Shown piece after piece: positions 7,489 through 14,512 of a DNA stretch of 64,000 nucleotides (positions are counted from its first letter, which is position 1; every line of letters starts with the position of its first letter). This DNA comes from Solirubrobacteraceae bacterium (GTDB taxonomy: Bacteria; Actinomycetota; Thermoleophilia; Solirubrobacterales; Solirubrobacteraceae): contig JAUJPF010000007.1 of assembly GCA_030447275.1 (NCBI GenBank), positions 34,065-98,064 on the forward strand, in the 5' to 3' direction. Position numbers and translations under genes: made by a program. The notes beneath the pieces were generated by a model. The model saw nothing but the letters and a program-made list of their open reading frames with translations, did not search any database and was not told where the DNA came from.

Positions 7489-9035
7489 GTCACAATCGGA
7501 CGATCAGCGCATGGGCGGACAACGCAACTGCGGCGCGGTTCCAGGCGCTGTACCACGCCGATCTGCTGCACGAGGTCAACCCGCGGGGGGATGTCGGCAT
7601 CCTCACACTGTGGTCGCCCCACCGGACGGTCGAGCGCAAGCTCCACGCGGTGGCGCCCGAGCTGCTCGACCCGGAGCGCAGCCGCGTCGCTGTCGTCGCG
7701 AACCTCTATGGCGACGGCATGTACGCGATGTTCTGCAACCTGCTGTTCAACCCGCAGGTGCGCCACCTCGTTGCCGTTGGCGAGGATCTCGGGCTCCCGA
7801 CGTGCGACGAGATCGCGGCCTTCCTGCGCGACGGGCTCGCGGACGCGATGATGCTCGGCAAGCGCCACCGGCGCGTCGTCGGGACGCAGCGCCTCTTCCC
7901 GGCGCTCGACGAGTTCGACGACGAGCGGCTGCGACGCCGTCTCACCTTCCGCTACCTCGGGCGCCTCTCGCGGCCGGACTTCGGCCCCGCGCTGACGCAG
8001 CACCTGGACGCGCTCCCGCAGGTCAGCGAGCTCGACGGGCCCCGCGTTCGCGTCGACATCCCCGCGGCGCAGGACGAGGACGTCGCGTACCTGCCCTCGC
8101 ACGTCCTCGCGCACCAGGTGGTGCGGCGCACGCCGCTGGACTGCTGGGAGGAGCTCGTCGTGCGCTGCATCCGCTTCGGGCGGCCGGTGATGCTCGAGAA
8201 GGGGCTGCGGCTCGAGCTGCTCAACGCGCACGTGGTCATCGAGGCGCCCGCCGATGACCCCGTGGAGGCGCTCGCCGAGTACGCGTTCTCGCTCGACGAC
8301 TTCCGCGACTACCAGCGGCGGATCCTGAACCCGGAGCTGCCCAGCGGCATCTCGTACACGTACGGCAACCGCCTGCGTGGCCGCTTCCCGCAGGCCGACG
8401 GCGGGACGGACACGCTCCAGACGGTCATCGAGACGCTGCGCGGCGACCCGGAGAGCCGCCAGGCCTACATCAGCCTGTGGGACACGTCGCTGGACCTCCC
8501 GGGCGAGCACGGCTCGTCCCCCTGCCTGACAACGCTCTTCTTCCGCCGCAGCGAGGGCCGCCTCACGCTCACCGCGACCTACCGCTCGCACAACTTGCTC
8601 ATCGCGTGGCTCAAGAACGTCTATGGGCTGATGTCGACCCAGCGCCACGTCGCCGACGCCGTCGGTGTCCCGCGCGGCCCGATCACCGTGGTCAGCCATT
8701 CGCTCGGGATCGACCCCACGAACGCGCGCTACGACATGGCGCGCGCGATGGCGGAGCGCTGGACGCGCGACGGCGACATCGACCGGACGACCGGGAAGGT
8801 CACGCTGCGCGAGGACCCCAACGGCTACTTCGTCGTGTCCGTCGATCGCGAGCGACGCACGATCGTTGCGGAGCACCGCTACGCCGGCGTCCTCGTCAAG
8901 CGCTACGAGGCGGAGCGCGCCGTGACGATCGAGAACGAGGTCGCCGCCGACATGGCCGTGAGCCTCGTCTCGCACGCGATGTGGCTGGGCAGGGAGCTCA
9001 CGAGCAAGGAGCGGCTCCTCCATGCGGACCGTTGA
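7479..9035 (+). CDS. Thymidylate synthase family protein with extra N-terminal domain
   Basis: This protein has 518 residues, about twice the length of bacterial ThyA. The C-terminal half is thymidylate-synthase-like: FSLDDFRDYQRRILNPELPS, GISYTYGNRLRGRFPQ, a catalytic-type Cys at about residue 349 in GSSPCLTTLFFRRSEGR, then LTATYRSHNLLIAWLKNVYG. The N-terminal half (GDVGILTLWSPHRTVERKL, VVANLYGDGMYAMFCNLLFN) resembles the extra domain seen in archaeal-type TS proteins. TS-family enzymes transfer one-carbon units to C5 of dUMP or dCMP, so this could make dTMP or a hydroxymethyl nucleotide. It overlaps the HAD gene by 14 bases. The only in-frame ATG is at 7479. Confidence 0.8.
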   Translation: MGSCHNRTISAWADNATAARFQALYHADLLHEVNPRGDVGILTLWSPHRTVERKLHAVAPELLDPERSRVAVVANLYGDGMYAMFCNLLFNPQVRHLVAVGEDLGLPTCDEIAAFLRDGLADAMMLGKRHRRVVGTQRLFPALDEFDDERLRRRLTFRYLGRLSRPDFGPALTQHLDALPQVSELDGPRVRVDIPAAQDEDVAYLPSHVLAHQVVRRTPLDCWEELVVRCIRFGRPVMLEKGLRLELLNAHVVIEAPADDPVEALAEYAFSLDDFRDYQRRILNPELPSGISYTYGNRLRGRFPQADGGTDTLQTVIETLRGDPESRQAYISLWDTSLDLPGEHGSSPCLTTLFFRRSEGRLTLTATYRSHNLLIAWLKNVYGLMSTQRHVADAVGVPRGPITVVSHSLGIDPTNARYDMARAMAERWTRDGDIDRTTGKVTLREDPNGYFVVSVDRERRTIVAEHRYAGVLVKRYEAERAVTIENEVAADMAVSLVSHAMWLGRELTSKERLLHADR

Positions 9036-9729
9036 GGCCCTCGCGATCTTCGACATCGGCGAGACGCTCGTGACCGGCCCGGAGAAGGGGCCGGCGTCGC
9101 GCATCGCCGCGCGGCTCGGGCTCGACGATGACACCAGGCGAATGCTCCACCGCGCTCTGATGACGACGCCCTTCGCCGGCGCCGACGAGGTGGCCGCGGC
9201 GCTCAACGCCCGGCTCGGGGTCGACGAGGCGGCGCTGGCGGCGGCGGTCGCCGAGGTGTGGCGCGAGCAGGAGCGCGACGCGCTGCCGTACGAGGGCGCC
9301 GAGCGCGCGATCCGCAGCCTCCACGACCACGGCTACCTGCTCGGGATCGTCTCGAACATCTGGCCCCCGTACCTGGCGGCGGCCCGCTCGCACTTCGGGG
9401 CCCTGCTCGACTCGTGCGTTCCGCAGGATCGGCAGGTCTACTCGTTTCGCGCGCGCGAGATGAAGCCGGCCCGCGGCCTGTTCGAGCGCGTGCTTGCGCG
9501 CGCGGGCGTCCCCGGCGAGCGCGCCGTGATGGTCGGCGACTCGTACACGAAGGACGTCGAGCCCGCGGCGGGGGTGGGGATCCGGACGATCTGGACGCTC
9601 CATCGTCCGGAGCGCGAACGCCGGGGGCTCGTGCGCGCGCTCAACGGCGGCGGGCCGCCGGCGACGCGGACGGTGGAGTCGATCGCGGCTGTCGACGCCG
9701 CACTCGTCGAGTCGGTGCTCGCGGCGTGA
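9022..9729 (+). CDS. HAD-family hydrolase
   Basis: This 235-residue phosphatase-type protein has motif I LAIFDIGETLVTG (DxGxT in place of the usual DxDxT), motif II in YLLGIVSNIWPP, a conserved Lys in REMKPARGLFERVL and motif IV VMVGDSYTKDVEPA. The cap insert after motif I (about residues 20-85) is alpha-helical. Loss of the second Asp of motif I is seen in some HAD subfamilies and may reduce classic phosphatase activity. It overlaps the TS-like gene upstream by 14 bases and the ParB-like gene downstream by 4 bases (GTGA), so the three form a tight operon. A nucleotide monophosphate is an attractive substrate, by context only. Confidence 0.85.
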   Translation: MRTVEALAIFDIGETLVTGPEKGPASRIAARLGLDDDTRRMLHRALMTTPFAGADEVAAALNARLGVDEAALAAAVAEVWREQERDALPYEGAERAIRSLHDHGYLLGIVSNIWPPYLAAARSHFGALLDSCVPQDRQVYSFRAREMKPARGLFERVLARAGVPGERAVMVGDSYTKDVEPAAGVGIRTIWTLHRPERERRGLVRALNGGGPPATRTVESIAAVDAALVESVLAA

Positions 9730-10358
9730 CGCTCGAGGTCCTCGACGTCGAGCCGTTCGGCCGCGACGCGCTGCTCGGGGCGCTGCGCAACACCCGACTC
9801 CAGGGGTTCGACCGCGCGCAGCCGTACCGCGACGCGACGCTGACGCTCGAGACCGTCGCGCCGGACGATCTCGCACCCGCGCAGCGCTACGTGCTCCTCC
9901 CGGGAGCCGCGAAGATCCTGCGGCTGCGCTCGGCGCTCCTGGAGCACGGCATCGACATGTTCGTGCTCGACGGCGGGGCGTACGTGAAGGCGTCGGACGC
10001 TCCGGTCGAGCGCATCCCGGTGATCCCACCGGTCGTGGAGGAGTCACACGAGCCGGACGGTCGGACCGTGCTCGTCATCAACGACGGGATCCACCGCGTC
10101 TACGCGGCGCGCTCGCTCGGGCTGCCGATTCGCGTCGTCGTCGCGCGCGGGGTGCCGCCCGAGTTTCCCTACTACGCCTACGCGCTCGAGCGGGGGTGGG
10201 AGGACGTGGCCGGGCTCGAGGCGCTCCCCGAGGGCTTCCAGAAGAAGTCGTACCGCTTTCCCGGCAACCACCGGTCCCTGTTCCGGGACTTCAACGAGCA
10301 GTTCCCCGGCGTGCAGAAGGTCCGGCGGGCGCGGGGGGCCACGAGCGTCCCTCGCTGA
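9726..10358 (+). CDS. Small ParB-like (sulfiredoxin-fold) protein
   Basis: This 210-residue protein starts with a GTG overlapping the HAD stop. The key patch is VLVINDGIHRVYAARSLGLP, which fits the DGxHR motif of ParB/sulfiredoxin-fold nucleotide-binding proteins (D120 to R124). The preceding PAQRYVLLPGAAKIL and VIPPVVEESH, and the later FPYYAYALERGW and FRDFNEQFPGVQ, are all matched in the C-terminus of the 933-residue protein encoded at 14509-17310. The two are therefore homologous, and the small one appears to be a stand-alone version of that domain. ParB-like folds include CTPases and nucleotide kinases; the exact activity is not shown. Confidence 0.6.
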   Translation: MTLEVLDVEPFGRDALLGALRNTRLQGFDRAQPYRDATLTLETVAPDDLAPAQRYVLLPGAAKILRLRSALLEHGIDMFVLDGGAYVKASDAPVERIPVIPPVVEESHEPDGRTVLVINDGIHRVYAARSLGLPIRVVVARGVPPEFPYYAYALERGWEDVAGLEALPEGFQKKSYRFPGNHRSLFRDFNEQFPGVQKVRRARGATSVPR

Positions 10359-10414
10359 GGCCCGGCCGCGACGGGTTGCGCAGCGGGCACCGAGCGGGGA
10401 GGATCGTCCGCTCG

Positions 10415-13400
10415 ATGAGCGGGGACGTGCCGGACAGATCGATCGACGTGCTCGCGCCGGGGGTGGTGCGCATCAGGTGTCCGCGCACGGGCGAGGTCGC
10501 GGGCGCGGGCCTGCTGGTGGGCCCGTCGCACGTCGTCACCTGTGCGCACGCGGTCGCGGACGCCGCGTACCGCGCGCCGTTCCGACAGGCGGCGCCCGAC
10601 GAGCCCGTCGCGGTCGACTTCCCGTTCGCCGACCCTCCGCACGAGCCGATCCCCGGGTCAGTGGTGCCCGAGACGTGGCGTCCGTACCCCGAGGAGGAGG
10701 ATGCTCCGGGCGACATCGCGGTGCTGAGGCTCGAGCAGCCCGTGCCGACGGGGGCCGCGGCGCCGCCACTGCTCCGTCCGGCCGGCTTCGGCGGCCGCGA
10801 CTTCCAGACCTACGCCTTCCCGACCGAGCGGACGAACGGCGTCATCCCGAGCGGCAAGATCGCCGGCCGCCGGGGGCTCGGGGGCACCTCACCGCAGCTC
10901 GTATACGGCGAGACCGACTTCCCTCCGGCCCCCGGGCACAGCGGCGGGCCCGTCTGGGACGACCGGCTCGGCGCCGTGATCGGGCTCGTATCGCACGCCG
11001 TCAAGCACGGGGTGACGGCCTTCGTCATCCCGGTCGACGAGCTGACGAAGGCCTGGTTGCGGCTCGAGGAGCTCATCGGGTGGCGCGTCCGGTTCGCGGG
11101 CGCTGAGGCGGCCTCCCACTGGGACCGCCGCGCGCGCGGCGTCAAGGCGGTGAGCGACACCGAGGACTTCTTCGAGGGGCGCGCGAGCGCGCTGACCGAG
11201 CTCGCCACGTTCGCGAAGCAGCGCGAGCCCGGACTGCGCGTCGTGGTCGGCCGCCGGGGCTCCGGGAAGTCGGCCGTCCTCGCACGGATCGTCATGACGG
11301 CCGATCACGAGCACCGAGGAGCGCTGGTGTCGGACGAAACCGCTCCGGAGGTTCCGCCGCCGGGCGCGATCGCCGCGGCGATCGTCGCGGGACCCGGAAC
11401 GACGCTCGACGAGGCGGTCGCCGAGATCGCCCGTTGGACCGAGGTCGCGGCCGAGTCGGTCACCGCGCTCGTGGACGCGCTGCGAAAGCGCATCGCGGAT
11501 GGGCGCGATCCTCCGCTCCTCGTCGTCGACCAGCTCGAGGACGCATACGATCCGGAGCGGCTCGCGGACACGCTGCTGGTGAAGCTGGTCGAGGCGCGCG
11601 TCGTCCGCCTGATCGTCGGGCTCGCGCGCTCCGAGGACACCGCGCTCGCCGACCGGTTGGCCCCTCTCGGCGGAGTCGTCGATCTCGACGGCGCCGAGTA
11701 CCGCGACGACGCCGGGATGGAGGCCTACGTCCGGCGGCTGCTGGTCGCGGAGGGGGGAGGCACGTTCCCCGAGGACAGCGACGCCGCGGACGCGGCCGCG
11801 GCCGCGGCGATCGTCGCGAAGGCGAGCCCGAGCTTCGTCGTGGCTCGAGTCAGCGCGCTCGCCCTGGCCGCGTCCGGCGAGGCGACGTGGGAGGAGTATC
11901 CGGACGACGTGGCCGACGCGCTCGACCGCTACCTCCCTGCGCTCGCGGCGCGGTTCACGCAAGACCCGGTCGAGCGGTACGTCAAGCAAAGGAACCTGCG
12001 AGCGCTCCTGACAGCGCTTGCCTACGGTCGGGGCCCTGGGCTGCCGCGCGACGGCGCGGCGTGGAGCGCCGTCGCGAGCGCGGTCGAGTCGGTGAGGTTC
12101 GCGGGCGACGCCGGGCGGATCCTGCTGGACACGCCGGTCGCGATGATCCTCGAGCGTGTCGACGTCGGGCCCGTCCCGTACGTCCGGCTCTTCCACGAGG
12201 CCCTTGGCTTCTGCCTGCGGCACGGTCGTGACGACGCGGCGACCCAGGGCGCGATCGCCGACGCGCTCACCACGCTGTGCCCGGCCGAAGGCCCGGCGGA
12301 GGCTGAACCGTACGTGGAGGCCCACCTCTCCGGCCATGTCGCCGCCGCCGGCGCGTGGAACACACTCGCCAAGCGACCGTTCGTCCTGGACCGCCTCGAC
12401 TTCGGCGCGGTCCGGCGCGACGCGATCGACGCCCTGCTCGCGGGGAAGAGGCTGCCCGAGCGGGTGATCGGCGCCATGGTGCGCGCCGATCACCCCGCGG
12501 CGCTTGCGGACCCGCGCAACCGCTCGGGGCTCCGGCAGCTCGGCATGGCGGCGGCGACGGGGAAGCGCAGGTTCCCGGCGGACGACGCGCCCGCGGGCCT
12601 TCCCGCGTGGGTCCTGCGCTCGGCCGTCCTGCGCCAGCATCCGCTGCACCTCCCGCTCGTCACGGCCGAGCCCGTCCATGCCCTGACGCAGATCGCCGGT
12701 CCGGGCGGACTGCGCCTGATCGCGGCCGGCGGCCCCGACGGCGTCGTGCGGCTGTGGAGCGCCGAGACCGGCGTCCCCTTCGGCGAGCCCCTGCCGAGCC
12801 GCCCGGGCGACGAGCCCGACGCCGTCCGCGCGCTCGCCGCGTGCGCGCTCGGCGGCGGCGCCTGCGTCGCCGTGGGCACAGCGAGCGGCTACGTCCGCGT
12901 GTGGGACCCGTTCGCCGGCGACCCGCCGCGCGAGTGGCCGGCGCCGGTCTCCGGAGTGCGCGCGATCGCCGTCGCGGCCCTCGGCGACCGCGTGCTCATC
13001 GCCGTCGCCGGCGACCAGGAGGACGTCGTCGTGGCCGGGGGGGACGGCACCGAGGTCGCGCGCCTCCGCGGCGAACGCGCGATCCGCGCGCTCGCCGTCC
13101 GCGTGGACGACGCGCTGAGGATCTTCGCCGCGAGCGACGACGCGCGGGTGCGGTTGTGGGAGCTCGACGCCGCCGCGCTCACCGAGGGCTCCCCGCTGGC
13201 GCCGCGTGCGCCGCGGCGGACGTTCGTCGGGCCCTCCGACTGGCTGCGCGGACTGTCCACCGTCGGCGACGATCGCCTCGCGGCCGCCGGCGACGACGGC
13301 GCCCTCGCGATCTGGGACGTCGGCAACCCGAGCCCGCAGCTCAGCCCTCCGACGGAGCACGCCGGCGGCGTGCTCGCCGTCGCCGGCTGCACGCTGGAGG

Positions 13401-14512
13401 CCGGCGGACGGATCGTCACGGGCGGGAAGGACGGCCTCGTCCGCCTGTGGGACGCCGCGACCGGCGACCACCTCCTGGACCTGAGCGGTCACGACGCCCC
13501 CGTCCGCGCCGTCGTCGCCTACGGGGCGCGGGGCGAGCTGCGCGTGGCCTCGGGCGGCGACGATCGGCGCGTGCGCCTCTGGATGCCCGAGGTGCCGTTC
13601 GAGCCCGAGGATCCCCGCGACCGGCACTCGAGCCCGGTGACCGGGGTGGCGGTCGTGAACGGCGCGGTGGTGACCGGCAGCCGTGACGGGGCGGTGCGCC
13701 GGTGGGGGATGGAGACGGGCGAGGAACCCACCGACCCGTTCGACGCCGGGGCCGGCGGCGTGTCAGTCCTCGCGGCGGACCCGCGGCACGGCGATCGTCA
13801 CGGGGTCGCGGTCGGCGGCGCTGAGCTCGTCCGCTTCCTCGACGCTCGCACCGGCGCGGAGAACGCTCCCGCTCTCGTCGGTCACGTGCAGCGGGTGAGA
13901 TCCATCGTCTTCGGCCTCACCGCCGGCGAGCACGAGCTGATCGCGACCGGCGGCGACGACGGCTCGGTCCGGCTCTGGGACGCGGCCACCGGCGAGCCGC
14001 TGCCGCGCCTGCGCTCGAACACGGGGGGTCCGGTGCGCGGGCTCGCCGCCGTCGACGTGGCGGGCGTGAGCTGCCTCGCCGTGGTGGGCGACGACCGGTC
14101 GTTCGCACTGCGCCGGGTCACAGACCCTCGCCAGGAAGGCGATCGCCTCGAGGGGCACGTCGACTGGGTGATGGGCGTGTGCGTCGTCGACTCGGACGGC
14201 GGGCCGCTGCTGGTCACGGCAGGCGACGACCGGACCGTGCGCTCGTGGAATCCCGCGCGCGGCATTCAGCACGCGCTCCTCGGCCGCCACGACGGGCCGG
14301 TGCGAGCCGCGGTCGCCGTGCCGGCGAGGTCGCGGAGAGTGGCGACGGGAGGCACCGACGGCGTCGTCCATGTCTGGGACCTCGATGCTCACGCCCCGAC
14401 GCACCGCATCGACCTCGGCACGTGCGTGAACGCGCTCGCCACGACGGAGGCGGGTGACGTCATCGTCGCCGGCACCGACGAGGGCCACGTCGTGATCGCG
14501 CTGTCGGGCTAG
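10415..14512 (+). CDS. Trypsin-like protease / STAND-type NTPase / WD40 protein
   Basis: This 1365-residue protein has three parts. First, a trypsin-like serine protease (about 1-220) has a complete triad: His45 in VVTCAHAV, Asp100 in PGDIAVLRL and Ser176 in PGHSGGPVW. Second, a P-loop NTPase (about 255-740) has Walker A GRRGSGKS at 279-286 and Walker B PPLLVVDQLEDAY at 366-377. Third, a C-terminal WD40 region (about 745 to end) has roughly 14 blades, with signatures such as VVRLWSAETG, LVRLWDAATGD and TVRSWNPARG, enough for two seven-bladed propellers. This layout is that of sensor-switch-effector proteins of conflict systems (Avs-like). There is no signal peptide, so it is cytoplasmic. The ATG at 10415 was chosen for a GGGAGGA upstream. 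The stop overlaps the convergent gene by 4 bases. Confidence 0.85.
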   Translation: MSGDVPDRSIDVLAPGVVRIRCPRTGEVAGAGLLVGPSHVVTCAHAVADAAYRAPFRQAAPDEPVAVDFPFADPPHEPIPGSVVPETWRPYPEEEDAPGDIAVLRLEQPVPTGAAAPPLLRPAGFGGRDFQTYAFPTERTNGVIPSGKIAGRRGLGGTSPQLVYGETDFPPAPGHSGGPVWDDRLGAVIGLVSHAVKHGVTAFVIPVDELTKAWLRLEELIGWRVRFAGAEAASHWDRRARGVKAVSDTEDFFEGRASALTELATFAKQREPGLRVVVGRRGSGKSAVLARIVMTADHEHRGALVSDETAPEVPPPGAIAAAIVAGPGTTLDEAVAEIARWTEVAAESVTALVDALRKRIADGRDPPLLVVDQLEDAYDPERLADTLLVKLVEARVVRLIVGLARSEDTALADRLAPLGGVVDLDGAEYRDDAGMEAYVRRLLVAEGGGTFPEDSDAADAAAAAAIVAKASPSFVVARVSALALAASGEATWEEYPDDVADALDRYLPALAARFTQDPVERYVKQRNLRALLTALAYGRGPGLPRDGAAWSAVASAVESVRFAGDAGRILLDTPVAMILERVDVGPVPYVRLFHEALGFCLRHGRDDAATQGAIADALTTLCPAEGPAEAEPYVEAHLSGHVAAAGAWNTLAKRPFVLDRLDFGAVRRDAIDALLAGKRLPERVIGAMVRADHPAALADPRNRSGLRQLGMAAATGKRRFPADDAPAGLPAWVLRSAVLRQHPLHLPLVTAEPVHALTQIAGPGGLRLIAAGGPDGVVRLWSAETGVPFGEPLPSRPGDEPDAVRALAACALGGGACVAVGTASGYVRVWDPFAGDPPREWPAPVSGVRAIAVAALGDRVLIAVAGDQEDVVVAGGDGTEVARLRGERAIRALAVRVDDALRIFAASDDARVRLWELDAAALTEGSPLAPRAPRRTFVGPSDWLRGLSTVGDDRLAAAGDDGALAIWDVGNPSPQLSPPTEHAGGVLAVAGCTLEAGGRIVTGGKDGLVRLWDAATGDHLLDLSGHDAPVRAVVAYGARGELRVASGGDDRRVRLWMPEVPFEPEDPRDRHSSPVTGVAVVNGAVVTGSRDGAVRRWGMETGEEPTDPFDAGAGGVSVLAADPRHGDRHGVAVGGAELVRFLDARTGAENAPALVGHVQRVRSIVFGLTAGEHELIATGGDDGSVRLWDAATGEPLPRLRSNTGGPVRGLAAVDVAGVSCLAVVGDDRSFALRRVTDPRQEGDRLEGHVDWVMGVCVVDSDGGPLLVTAGDDRTVRSWNPARGIQHALLGRHDGPVRAAVAVPARSRRVATGGTDGVVHVWDLDAHAPTHRIDLGTCVNALATTEAGDVIVAGTDEGHVVIALSG

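Noticed and set aside
7485-9206. 573-codon minus-strand frame opposite the TS-like gene
   Set aside because: It is an Arg/Val/Glu-rich shadow with no motif; the plus strand encodes clear TS motifs.
10889-13627. 912-codon minus-strand frame opposite the protease-STAND gene
   Set aside because: Composition is typical of an antisense shadow and the plus strand has the complete catalytic and Walker motifs.
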